Below are positions 37,450-50,049 of a stretch of 59,404 nucleotides of DNA, one piece after another (the stretch's first letter is position 1; the number at the start of each line of letters is the position of its first letter). The notes under the pieces are model-generated. The model did no database searches, had not been told where the DNA came from, and saw only the letters and a program-made list of their open reading frames with translations. The translations under genes and the position numbers were made by a program. This stretch comes from Streptomyces thinghirensis (GTDB lineage: Bacteria > Actinomycetota > Actinomycetia > Streptomycetales > Streptomycetaceae): positions 1-59,404 of the forward strand of contig JAKFGP010000049.1 of assembly GCA_021502835.1 (NCBI GenBank). Direction: 5' to 3'.

Positions 37450-37460
37450 GGAAACTTTCG
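37450..37460 (+). promoter_or_regulatory. Candidate xylanase-type operator
   Basis: GGAAACTTTCG at 37450-37460 differs by one base from CGAAACTTTCG, a palindrome reported upstream of several actinobacterial xylanase and related sugar-utilisation genes (remembered, not searched). It is embedded in GAAA/TTTC-rich sequence about 55 bases before the xylanase start. Confidence 0.5.
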
Positions 37461-37514
37461 GAGTTTCCTGCCCTTCCGAACGGCTCCGCACACCGATTCA
37501 AGGAACGGGATGAC

Positions 37515-38849
<1,335 letters not shown>

Positions 38850-39133
38850 GCCTGCACCGCCTCCTGACCCGCGTCCGGCGCACCGGGTCGCCCCGGGGGT
38901 CTCGCGAGGAGTCGGGGCGTAGCGCACGCGCCTCGTCGCGAGGCCCGGCCGTGCCCGTCGCCGACCGGGACGTCGCCCTTTCCGGCGCACTGGGCCCGGG
39001 CCTGTCCCAAAACGGCGCGTCCGGCGGGAAGTTGGGGCAAAGAGATCGTGGAAACCGCGCCGGTGAGTATCGTGAAGGACCGGGGGCATGTGCTTCCCCC
39101 CTACTCGGCTCCCGACCGGACGGTGAGGGCTCT

Positions 39134-39561
39134 ATGACCTCCGGCGCACAGACCCGATGCCGCAGACGCCTCGGTCGTGTCCACGGTGGTGGAGTTCAGG
39201 GGCGGATCGGCGATGATCTGGCCTCCCGGGACGTCGTGCACGGCTTCGTCGCGGGACTGGGCGAGAAGGGCGTGGACCTGGCCGACACCTCCTGGACGCC
39301 GCCCGCCTGGTCGCCAGCGAGCTGGTGACGAACGCGCTCCGTCACGCGCCCGGCCCTGCCGCCTGGAACTCGACCCTCCTGGACGACGCGGTGGAGATCG
39401 CGGTGTCGGACACGGGGACGCGTTCCCCACGTTCCTGCCCTGCGATCCCCTGCCAGACCGGCCGGCACGGTCTGGAGATCGTGACGCGCCTGTGCGACGA
39501 GGTCATCACCAAGCCGCACGCGACGGGGAAGACGGTGTACGCGCGCCTGCCGCTGCGCTGA
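39134..39561 (+). CDS. RsbW-like ATP-binding protein (anti-sigma kinase type)
   Basis: This is a stand-alone GHKL ATPase of about 140 aa. After a leader (DAADASVVSTVVEFRGGSAM) come IDLASRDVVHGFVAGLGEKG, the N-box LVASELVTNALRHAP with its Glu and Asn, and VEIAVSDTGT. The lid region RHGLEIVTRLCDEVITKPHA and the last strand GKTVYARLPLR complete the fold. The ATG at 39134 with GAGGG upstream needs one shift near 39150. Without it, the GTG at 39177 would be the start. Its stop overlaps the end of the convergent STAS gene. This pairing of an ATPase and a STAS protein is the standard arrangement of a sigma-factor partner-switching pair. Confidence 0.85.
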
Positions 39562-39942
39562 CCCCGCGGCCGCGGCCGCGAGGGCCTGTTCGACGGTCGG
39601 GTAGCAGGCGATGAGTGTGTCCACGCCGACGAGTTGCAGCACGCGCTCGACGGCGTGCTGCGGGTGCGGCGAGCCGCAACCAGACCTGCGCGGGACTCGA
39701 TAAGCCCGGTGCGCGGAGATGAGCACGTTTGTGCCGCTGGAGTCCAGGAAGACCACTCGCCGGGAAGTCGACCACCGTGCCCGGCGCCGTCTGCGCAGGA
39801 CGGGCAGCAGGACGTCGCGGAGCTGACTGCTGCCGTCGAGATCGACTTCTCCGGCGAGCAGGACGAGGCTGACGCCGTCGCCCGTGGTGGTACGGGTGAT
39901 CGGCAGCCGCTCCGGTACCGCCGCTCCCTCGATGTCCTCCAC
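39560..39942 (-). CDS. STAS-domain anti-sigma factor antagonist (RsbV-like)
   Basis: This is a small antagonist of about 125 aa that, when dephosphorylated, binds the anti-sigma kinase and frees a sigma factor. Features are RLPITRTTTGDGVSLVLLAG, EVDLDGSSQLRDVLLPVL and the phosphorylation loop VVFLDSSGTNVLISAHRA, where the serine pair after Asp is the usual target, then LAAPQHAVERVLQLVGVDTL. The GTG start at 39942 has GAGGAAGC upstream. Shifts lie near 39780, 39760 and 39695. It converges on the ATPase gene, and the two SpoIIE-type phosphatases 2-5 kb away could act on it. The exact stop is uncertain because the frame runs into the neighbour's end. Confidence 0.86.
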
Positions 39943-40078
39943 GCTTCCTCACTTCTCGCATATGCCCGGCCGTCCTCGGTGGCTTGATGTTATGGCTCTG
40001 GGGGCCCGCGTGGGCCCACTGCGCAGACGGTGGCGGCGGACCGGCGGCCAAGGGCTCGACGCGCGCGACGGCGCTCCT

Positions 40079-40094
40079 CTCGACTACGGTCGAG
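40079..40094 (+). promoter_or_regulatory. Inverted repeat ending at a start codon
   Basis: CTCGAC-TACG-GTCGAG occupies 40079-40094 and the ATG of the next gene begins at 40095. It could be an operator or a small RNA hairpin over the ribosome site. No good ribosome-binding sequence is visible, so a leaderless start is possible. Confidence 0.4.
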
Positions 40095-40331
40095 ATGTGG
40101 TGGCTCACTACATTCGAAGAGCTCGTCCTGAGCGTCGCGCGGCGGACCCTGGCTCGGCACCGGGTCGAGGAGCTGCGGGACTCGGACGCAGGCCTCCTAC
40201 GCAGCATCGTGACCCAGCGGCAGTCCCACACGTACGAGACCGCCGTTCGGGCCTGGCGCGACCTGGACCGGGACGCGCAGTCCGCGATGACGGAGTACGT
40301 CAAGGAGGGGGTCAGTCCCGGCACAAGTTGA
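40095..40331 (+). CDS. Small conserved hypothetical protein
   Basis: This is a protein of 78 aa, uninterrupted in one frame. It is strongly helical and charged: LTTFEELVLSVARRTLARHR, VEELRDSDAGLLRSIVTQRQ, TYETAVRAWRDLDRDAQSAM and TEYVKEGVSPGTS. I do not recognise a family. The ATG at 40095 follows the small inverted repeat directly. It lies between the partner-switching genes and the converging glpD, and no domain indicates its role. Reading is clean, which supports it being a true gene. Confidence 0.6.
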   Translation: MWWLTTFEELVLSVARRTLARHRVEELRDSDAGLLRSIVTQRQSHTYETAVRAWRDLDRDAQSAMTEYVKEGVSPGTS

Positions 40332-40418
40332 GGCGAAGGTGCGCAAGGCCGTCCAGGACGGGGGCAGGGCACCTGACCGGCCCCGGCGGGGCCGGCACCG
40401 GACGGGTTTCGACCGGTC

Positions 40419-42012
40419 TCAGTCCCGCCGGGTGGCCGTGACCTCGCCGACGAGGCCGCGTACGGTCGCCAGCGCCGCCGCCCGGTCCTCGGGCACCAGC
40501 CCGATGCGGGTGCGGCGGTCGAGCAGGTCGGCCTCGTCCAGGGCCCCCTCGTGGCGCAGTGCCCAGATCAGCTCGGCCCCGGTGACGGGGTGGTCCGGCA
40601 GGACCCGCTCGCCGAGCCGGGGGTCCCCTGATCGGCGAGTGCCCGCACGGCCGGTGTGCCTCGGTGCCGTAGCGCTGCACCAGGCGGCGCGGCGCCCGCA
40701 ACGCGGCCAGGGCGTGCGGCGTGGCGGCGCCGACCCGCAGCGGCAGCGCGGCGGTGGGGGACGGGCCGGCGCCGAGGCGGCGGGCGGCGACGGCGGCGTC
40801 CACGGCGTCCTCGGCCATGCGCCGGTACGTGGTGAGTTTTCCGCCGACCACGGTGATCACGCCCTCCGGACGAGGTGAGCACGGCGTGCCTGCGTGAGAC
40901 GTCCGCCGTGCGGGCCCCGCTGCCGGGCCGGTCCGGCGGACGTGGTGTCCAGCAGGGGGCGCAGGCCCGCGAAGGCGCCGACCACGTCCTCGCGGTGGAC
41001 CGGGACGTCCAGCACGGAGCCGAGCACGTCGAGCAGGAAACCGACGTCGGTCTCGCACCTCCGGGCACGTCCGGGATCTCCCCGTCGACGGGCTCGTCGG
41101 TCAGTCCGACGTAGACGCGGCCGTCGCCCTGGGGCAGGACCAGGACGAAGCGGTTGGTCTCCCGGGGATCGGCACGTGCAGGCCGGCGGGGAGCGGGCCG
41201 AGCCGGTCGGAGCGCAGGACCAGGTGGTGCCCCGGGAGGGTCGACGCGGATGCCGTCGACCAGGTCCCCGGCCCACACACCGGAGGCGTTGACCACCGCG
41301 CGGGCGCGGATCACGCCCTCCTCCCCGGTGAGCTCGTCGCGTATCCGGGCGCCGGACGAGGTCAGTTCCAGGACCCCGACCCGGGGTCAGATCCGGGCGG
41401 CGCGCGGCGCAGTCCGGCGAGCGCGGTCACCAGCCGGCGTCGTCGGTGAGCCGGCCGTCCCAGGAGAGCAGGCCGCCGCGCGGCCGGTCGGGCGCAGTGC
41501 CGGCGCGAGGTGGCGCGCGGTCTCCACGGCGGACAGCCGGCGCGGGCGCGGGCAGCGTGGCCCGAGCGGTGCGCGCCGCCAGCCGCAGCGCGTCGCCGGC
41601 CTCGAACCCGGCCCAGGCCAGGGCGGCCTGACCAGGGAGACCACGGGCGTCAGCGGCAGCACGAACGGCTGCGCGCGCACCAGATGGGGCGCCGTGCGCT
41701 CCATCAGCACACCGCGCTCCACCGCGCTCTCGTGGGCGACGTCGAGCTGGGCGGAGGCGAGGGAGCGCTAGCCGCCGTGATGAGCTTGAGCTCCAGCGTG
41801 AGGTGCCGAAGGCCAGGTCGTGGGCGTCCACGGCGACGACGCTCAGGCCGCGGGCCGAGGCGTCCAGGGCGGCGCCGGCCCCGGTCGCGCCGAGACCGAC
41901 GACCAGGACGTCCACGACGGGGCCGCCGACGGCGTCGGTCAGCTCGCGCGCGAGCCGCCGCCCGGCGGACAGCGAGGCCCCGGCGGCGGGGTGCCGTTGC
42001 TGATGGGCTCAT
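40419..42012 (-). CDS. glpD: FAD-dependent glycerol-3-phosphate dehydrogenase
   Basis: This is a membrane-associated flavoenzyme that oxidises sn-glycerol 3-phosphate to dihydroxyacetone phosphate. The FAD motif is VVDVLVVGLGATGAGAALDA then SARGLSVVAVDAHDLAFGTS. Family blocks are IHGGLRYLASAQ, GLRGGLLSWDGRLTDDARLV, RARAVVNASGVWAGDLVDGI, TNRFVLVLPQGDGRVYVGLT and the C-terminal GGVITVVGGKLTTYRRMAED. The end RGLVGEVTATRRD at 40419 is typical. The ATG at 42012 overlaps the stop of the upstream TetR gene (ATGA 42009-42012). Length about 530 aa is normal. Many shifts occur. Its position next to an alkyl-DHAP-synthase-like gene suggests a role in supplying or removing DHAP for lipids. Confidence 0.87.
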
Positions 42013-42634
42013 GGCGTGAGGGTCCTCTCCAGGATTTGGTGCGCAGCTCCGCGAGGAAGGCCGCGGGTCTGGCTCGAGCGTCGTCCTCGTCGGTCATGGT
42101 CCGCAGCGACAGGGCGACGGACTTGACGATCAGCAGCACGGAGTTGTGCCTGCCGCCCGGTGTGTCGCCCGGGTGCACCGTTCCAGTTGGCGTGGCCTCG
42201 CCGAGCGCGTCGGCCAGCAGCCCCAGCGGAGGGCTCTTGCTGCTCCCGGCGCCGGTCGAGGACGTAGGGCAGGAGCAGCTCGGGGTCGACGTCGACGATC
42301 TTCCGGAAGAGCGGGTGGGCGCGGAACGCTCCTCGACCCCGGTCACGAGTCCCTCGACGATGCGCGCGCGGTGCCCAGGCCCGGCCGGGGCTCGGGGATG
42401 GCGCCGGTGGCCACCGCGATCCACTCGCGGGTCATCAGGTCGCCGACCAGGGACGCGTACTCGTCCCGGGATAGCGCCGGTACAGCGTCATCTCGGGAGA
42501 CGGCGCGGCGGGCGACGTCGGTCATCGTCGTACGGCGGACCCCGAGGTCAGTACGCAGTCGCGCACGGCGTCCAGCAGCGCGTCGTTGTCCAGGTGTCTG
42601 GTCGGCCCGAGTTGTTGTGACGATTAGGCGTCAC
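42009..42634 (-). CDS. TetR-family transcriptional regulator
   Basis: The DNA-binding part shows NDALLDAVRDCVLTSGVRRT then TMTDVARRAAVSRMTLYRRY, a full TetR helix-turn-helix. The effector part includes YASLVGDLMTREWIAVATGA, IPEPRPGLGTARARIVEGL, VTGVEAFRAHPLFRKIVDVD and PELLLPYVLDR. The end, QILERTLTP, uses a stop that overlaps the glpD start, so regulator and glpD are co-translated. The start is uncertain; a GTG at 42634 is used because the upstream sequence stays compatible. Shifts lie near 42590, 42490, 42480, 42370, 42325, 42230 and 42050. Repeats in the divergent spacer are its likely operator, so it should control both sides of the cluster. Confidence 0.78.
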
Positions 42635-42650
42635 AGTGTAACAGTGTAAC
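42634..42650. promoter_or_regulatory. Tandem CAGTGTAA repeats in a divergent promoter
   Basis: The unit CAGTGTAA occurs twice in succession (about 42634-42649) and is preceded by TCA, so GTTACACTGTTACACTG reads on the other strand. It lies in the short spacer between the TetR-glpD pair and the FAD oxidase gene. It is a likely TetR operator or part of the overlapping promoters. Confidence 0.45.
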
Positions 42651-42742
42651 GCCAGTGGGGCCGTGCGGACCGCATCCCGACCGCATCCCGGCGGCGTCCC
42701 GAAGGCACCTCTCCCGAACCGACCGTGAGGACGACAGGCAAA

Positions 42743-44372
42743 ATGGACATGCTGGAACGGCTGGGGCGACCCGGCCTGGCCGCGACGCCGCTGCCCTCGA
42801 CACGGTGACCGGGTTGCTGCGCGAACTGCTCGGCGTCAAGCCCCGCGACGCCGCGTCCGTCCCGCCGACGGAGATCGACGTACCCGCCTCGCTGCTGGAC
42901 GAGTGCCGCCCGCCGCGCGCTGGAGGCGGGCCGCCGTCGGCGACCGCGCGGACGGCGTGCGCACGGACGCGGAGACCCCATACGCCACACCCGCCGCAAG
43001 TCCACCCCCCGACCTGCTGCGGATGCGGACCGGCGACACCGCCGGCACCCCGGCCGCCGTCGTCCTGCCGGACAGCCACGACGGCGTGCTCGCCGTACTC
43101 GAGGCCTCGCGCCGGGCAATGGCCTGGCTCCTCGTCCCGTTCGGCGGCGGCACCTCCGTCGTCGGCGTACCCTCGCTCCCCGGCCGCGACGGCACCTTCG
43201 TCGCTCCCCCGACCTGCGCCGCATGAACTGCCTGCTCGACCCTCGACGAGGGTCTCCCGACCGCCACTCCCCGCAACCCGGCCTGCGCGCCCCCGAGCGT
43301 CGAGGCGCTCCTCGCCGAGCACGGGTACACCGGCCACTTCCCCAGTCCTACGAGTGGGCCACCATCTGGTGCTCTCGCCGCGACCCGCTCCAGCGGCCAG
43401 GCCTCCCCGGCTACGGTCGTGCTCGACGAGATGGACTCTGGGCTCCACCCTCGCCACCCCCGGGAGGGCACCTCCTCGACACGGGCCGCGCCCCGCGCTC
43501 GGCGGCCGGTCCCGACCTGCGCCAGCTCGTACTGGGCTCGGAGGGTGCCTTCGGCGTCATCACGTCCGGTCACCGTGCGGGTGAGGCCCGTGCCGAAGGT
43601 CTGCCGCTACTGAGGGCTGGCGCTTCGCCCTCCTTCGACGAGGGCGCCGCGCCCCGCGCCGGCTCGCCCAGGACGGCCCGCGCCCGACGGTGCTGCGGCT
43701 CTCCGACGAGACGGAGACACTGATCGGCCTCGCGCAGCCCGACGCCATCGGCGCCTCACCCGCCCGGCAGGACGCCGGATGCTCCTGGCCGTCGTCGGCT
43801 TCGAGGGCACACCGAGGAGGACACCGCCCACCGCCGCGACGGCGCCGCCGCCGTACTGCGCGAGGGCGGCGGCACTCCTTCGCCGGCGAGGAACCGGGGA
43901 GCGCTGGGCCCACGGCCGGTACTCGGCGCCCTACCTGCGCGACTCCCTGCTGGACGCCGGGGCGCTCGCCGAGACCCTGGAGACGGCGACCTACTGGTCC
44001 CGCCTCCCCGCGCTGTACGCCGCCGTCCGTGACGCGCTCCACCGGCACCCTCACCGAAGCCGGCACCCCGCCGCTGGTCATGTGCCACATCTCGCACGTC
44101 TACGAGAACGGTGCTCTCCCTGTACTTCACCGTCGTCTCCGCCCAGGGCGACGACGCCCTGGCGCACTGGGACCGGGCCAAGCACGCCGCCAACGAGGCG
44201 ATCCTCGCCGCGGGCGGCACCATCACCCACCACCACGGCGTCGGCACCGACCACCGCGACTGGTACGTCCGGGAGGGCGGGCTCCCTCGGCGTCGAGGCC
44301 CTGCGCGCCGTCAAGCGGAGTCTCGACCCCGCCGGACTGCTCAGCCCCGGCGTCCTCCTGCCCGAGGACTGA
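42743..44372 (+). CDS. FAD-binding oxidase similar to alkyl-dihydroxyacetonephosphate synthase
   Basis: This is a flavoprotein of about 540 aa of the vanillyl-alcohol-oxidase fold (FAD_binding_4 plus FAD-linked oxidase C-terminal domain). Key parts are TAGTPAAVVLPDSHDGVLAV, VVPFGGGTSVVGG (the FAD pyrophosphate motif), GHFPQSYEWATIGGFAATRS and SGQASPGYGRFDEMVLGSTL. RQLVLGSEGAFGVITSVTVR and HISHVYENGASLYFTVVSAQ follow, with AILAAGGTITHHHGVGTDHR carrying the His triplet and then SLDPAGLLSPGVLLPED. These, especially the SYEWATIGG and THHHGVG blocks, fit alkyl-DHAP synthase and relatives, which make ether lipids. The start is the ATG at 42743. It is followed by a diacylglycerol-kinase gene. An ordinary hydroxyacid oxidase is the alternative. 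Confidence 0.83.
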
Positions 44373-44442
44373 CCCCGCACAGCAGCTCGCCCGACCCTGT
44401 GAGACAACAGTCCGGCACCACCCGTCAGTCCGAGGCACATCG

Positions 44443-45299
44443 ATGCGACAGTTCACCGCCGTCGTCAACCCCACCGCGGCGGCGCCACCTCGGCCGCCGC
44501 GCTGCTCGGGGTGGCCCGGCTGCTGCGGGAGGCGGGGGCGGAGCTGGAGACGAGTACAGCCGCAGCCTCGCGCACGCACGGGATCTCGCCCGGCGGGCCG
44601 GGGAGCGGGGCCGGGTGGTGCTCGCCGTCGGCGGCGACGGGATGGCCGGCGGGATCGGCGGCGCCCCGGCGGCACCGGGGCCCTCCTCGGCCTCGTCCCG
44701 GCGGGCCGCGCAACGACTTCGCCCGCGCCCTGGAGCTGCCCACCGAGCCCGCCGCCCTAGCCGAGGTGCTGCTGCGGGGCGAGCCGCGCCCCATCGACAC
44801 CATCGAGGTCACCTCGGCCGTCCACGACCGCACCGTCGTGCTCGGCAGCGTCTACGCCGGCGTCGACGCGCTCGCCAACCACCACGCCAACCGGGCGCGC
44901 CTGCTGCGCGGCACCGCCTCCTACTACGCCAGGCGCTGCGCGCGATCGTCACCCTGGCGCGCGACGCGCTACCGCGTCACCGTCGACGGCGAGGAGCACG
45001 CGTTCACCGGCTACACCGCCGTGGCCGCCAACTCCGGCTACTACGGGTCCAACCGTCTCATCGCGCCGTCCGCCCGGGTGGACGACGGCCTGCTGGAGGT
45101 CGTGATGATCCCACGACACAGCGGCGGCTGTTCTTCGCCCGCATGAACGAACTCGGTTCGCGCCACGTCCGCAGGCCGCAGGTGCGTCCTGCGCGGCCGG
45201 GAGGTCCGCATCGAGGCCGACCGGGCGATACCCTACGGCGCCGACGGCGAGGTCGAGGCCGTCGTCCCCGTCACGGCGAGAGTGCTCCCGGGGCGCTGA
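44443..45299 (+). CDS. Diacylglycerol/lipid kinase family protein
   Basis: This is a cytoplasmic or membrane-bound lipid kinase of the DAGK catalytic family (about 285 aa). The N-terminal motif is FTAVVNPTAGGATSAAALLG. The glycine-rich nucleotide motif is VVLAVGGDGMAGGIGGALAG, followed by LLGLVPAGRGNDFARALELP with the conserved GxNDFAR. Later blocks are PRPIDTIEVTSAVHDRTVVL, GSVYAGVDALANHHANRAR, SYYARALRAIVTLAR and APSARVDDGLLEVVMI. The classical GGDGT reads GGDGM here. The ATG is at 44443, about 70 bases after the FAD oxidase stop, so it is probably in the same operon. Shifts lie near 44485, 44555, 44665, 44700, 44935, 44965 and 45120. Confidence 0.87.
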
Positions 45300-45318
45300 A
45301 CGTCCTGTGCTGAACACG

Positions 45319-45358
45319 CCGCCGGGCCGGCCACCGACATCGGTGACCGGCCCGGCGG
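45319..45358. terminator. Strong bidirectional terminator
   Basis: Nineteen-base arms 45319-45337 and 45340-45358 (starting CCGCCGGGCCGG and ending CCGGCCCGGCGG) pair with a single mismatch. It separates the diacylglycerol kinase gene from the converging catalase gene. Confidence 0.8.
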
Positions 45359-45367
45359 GTACGCGGA

Positions 45368-47645
<2,278 letters not shown>

Positions 47646-47781
47646 CAGCCTCTTCTCCGTTCTGGGCGGACCGCTGCACGCGGCCGGTCGTGTTCGAGTA
47701 CCGACTGCCGTGGTGGGCCGTGACCGCGTACCCAGCGAGCGGGACTCAAGGCATGGGCGCGTGGGAACGGAAACCGCCGTC

Positions 47782-48013
47782 TCAGGTGACGCGGACTCCC
47801 CGTCGTGGGTGCCGCCTGACAGCGCTTCGTGAAGGAGCCGTCCCCGACGACCCGTCCACCGAGATGATGATCACTCCGCCGCCCTGGATGCACTCGGTCG
47901 CCGTCACGTCGACCGGAAGGTGCGCGGCGCGGGTCACGGCGGCCTCCGCCGGAGCGGCGGACAGTACCGACAGGGCCGCGGGCCGCGACCACGGCCCACG
48001 ACGACTTGCGCAT
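47782..48013 (-). CDS. Small secreted protein with a Cys pair
   Basis: This is a secreted protein of about 75 aa. It has a signal peptide (RKSSWAVVAAAL then SVLSAAPAEA) followed by a short mature part: VTRAAHLPVDVTATECIQGG, GVIIISVDG, GDGSFTKRC and QGGTHDGES. Two Cys could form one disulfide. It belongs to a group of very small Streptomyces secreted proteins with the TECIQGGGVII motif; function unknown. The ATG at 48013 has GAGGGAG upstream. Shifts lie near 47965, 47845 and 47785. It lies upstream of katE but is separated by about 135 bases. Confidence 0.72.
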
Positions 48014-48100
48014 GGGGCACTCCCTCTTCCACCGGTGCCGTACCAGCGTCACCGGGCCGGGGGCGCCGCGCCACCGGAGGCGCGCGCACGGGGGAGGGCT

Positions 48101-48126
48101 CCCGACCGGCGGAGTTCCCGGTCGGG
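48101..48126. terminator. Terminator after the sugar-import operon
   Basis: CCCGACCG (48101-48108) and CGGTCGGG (48119-48126) form an 8-bp stem with a 10-base loop, about 20 bases beyond the stop of the DUF2264 gene. The surroundings contain further GC-rich inverted repeats. Confidence 0.5.
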
Positions 48127-48148
48127 GCCCTCGGGGAGCCGGGAGGCT

Positions 48149-50049
48149 CTAGCTCACCTCGTGCGTCACCCGCACCGGTTCGAACGAGACCCGGTGCGCC
48201 CGCCGCCGTCCGCCCAGACCACCCTCGACGCCGGTGTCACCGGCCACGACCTCCGTGACCGCCTCGCGAGTGGACCGGGACCGGGCTCCCCCGTGAGCGC
48301 GGCCAGGCAGACGTGCATGGAGGTGCCGCCCGCGTCGCCGGACAGCCGGGGCAGCTCGGCCCACGGAGCGTAGGCGGTGCCTGCGGGGCGCGGACGGTCT
48401 CCGGCTCGGGGTGCCAGCCGTGCAGGCCGTGCAGCGCCGAGACCAGCGGCTCCTCCGGGCCGGTGGCCCACCCCGGTGTGCGTGAGGCGGGCCTTGGCCG
48501 GCGCCCCGACCACCCGGTGCACCCGCAGCTCGTACGGCCCCCTTGCCACCGTCACGCTCTCCACCCGCAGCCCCGGCACCATCGGGGGCCCGCCGGCGAA
48601 GGCGGGCCGGTGCTAGCGATCGCCGCCCAGCCCCAGCCGTCGCCGTGTCCCGCGCCGAGCGGGTGGATCCGACGTTGCACGCCGCGCCGGCCGTTCACCC
48701 TCCACCGACAGGTGGTTGTCGGCGACGTTCCCGGACGCCGTGGGGCCGGTACGGGTGGAGTAGAGGTCTGCCGCCCGATAGTGCGGGTCGTCCTCGCGGC
48801 CGACTCGCCCTCGTGCGGCCGGGACACGGTCCGCTGCCGTGATTGTGCAGCCGCACGATCCGTCGCCGCGCGTCGCCTGCGCCAGCAGCGCCCGGCGCGG
48901 GCAGGGCCGGGCACCCGGTCGGCCTTCTCCACCGGCGCGGCCTCCTCGCGGCCGTCCACAGCGGTGGCCGGCGGGGGCGAGGAGGGACACGAACGCCTTC
49001 GACGCCCAGTGGGGGAGGCGGGACCGGAGTACGACTGAGGGGTGGCCTCGTGCGGTCCGTGCCACCCCAGGCTCAACAGCCCGTCGTCGGTCAGCGCGCC
49101 GCGTTCCATGAAGTAGCGCAGACCGCCGCTCGCCAGCCGCCGCGAGGTGCCCGGCGTCAGCTGGCGTATTGTGCCCGGTGACCGCGCCGGGCCACGGCGG
49201 CACCGGCGGCGAACCGGTACGACGAACGGCCGTAGTGCAGCGGAGCGCCGTCCTTGTTTGACACCGCGCGAAGCCTTCGAGGTGCGCGCGCAGCGTTCCT
49301 CGTACCGGGCGGCCTGACCGGTGTCGCCGCCGAGGTGGGCGTCCAGCACCGGGTACAGGTGCAGCGCCCAGCCGTTGTAGTGGTCGAAGGCGCGTCCGTC
49401 GCCGTCCGTACCAGCCCCCGCGCACCCGGTACCTGCCTCCATCAGCTCCAGCGTCCGGCGTCCGGGCAGCGGCAGGTCTCGGCGTCGCCGCGTCCGACCG
49501 ACTCCAGGAACCCGGCGACCGTGTACGGGAACAGGTACCAGTTGTTCGGCGCCGGCAATTTGCCGCAGCGCCCCGCGCAGCCACTCCTCCACCCGGTCCT
49601 GGACCCCGGCGTCGAGGTTCTTCCATTGGCCACGGCGCGGTGAGCCGCAGCCCGAGCGCGACCGACGCCGACTCGACCATGGGCTGGCCCTGCACGTCGT
49701 GGTCGAGGATCAGCGGCCAGGACTCGGTGTCGTCGCGGCCGGGGGTGAGGGTGCCCGAGGCTGTGGCCGCGCGCGTAGCGCTCCAGCCAGCCGTGCGGGT
49801 CCGCGCCGTCGGCGCCCGCGACGCGGAAGGCCGCGGCGAGGCACGTCGGGCGAACCTCCAGCCCGTCGGAGCGCACGCCCGAGCGCGGGGGCGCCCCGGC
49901 AGGTCGAGCAGGGCGCAGCCGGGGGTGCTCCAGCGCCACGCGGCCCACAAGCAGCCCGACCGCGACGGCTTCCCAGTGGTTCCGGGTGTAACCGGTGCAG
50001 CGCGGCTCAGCGCACGGTCCTCGGTGGGCAGTTCGAACGGGATACTCAT
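48149..50049 (-). CDS. DUF2264-domain protein (GH154-like glycoside hydrolase candidate)
   Basis: This is a cytoplasmic protein of about 630 aa with the DUF2264 domain in its N-terminal two thirds. That domain was, as I recall, recently linked to glycoside hydrolase family 154 (beta-glucuronidases). Features are YTRNHWEAVAVGLLVGAWRW, RSDGLEGFARTCLAAAFRVA, ARGLSLGTRTPGRDDTESWP, DHDVQGQPMVESASVALGLR, NNWYLFPYTVAGFLESVGRG and DHYNGWALHLYPVLDAHLGG. FMERGALTDDGLLSLGWHGP then QSYSGPASPYWASKAFVSLL complete the barrel. The C-terminal third is beta-rich (ESVTVARGPYELRVHRVVG). The ATG at 50049 overlaps the stop of the dehydrogenase gene (ATGA). It is the last gene of the ABC operon and probably breaks down the imported sugar. 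Confidence 0.85.
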
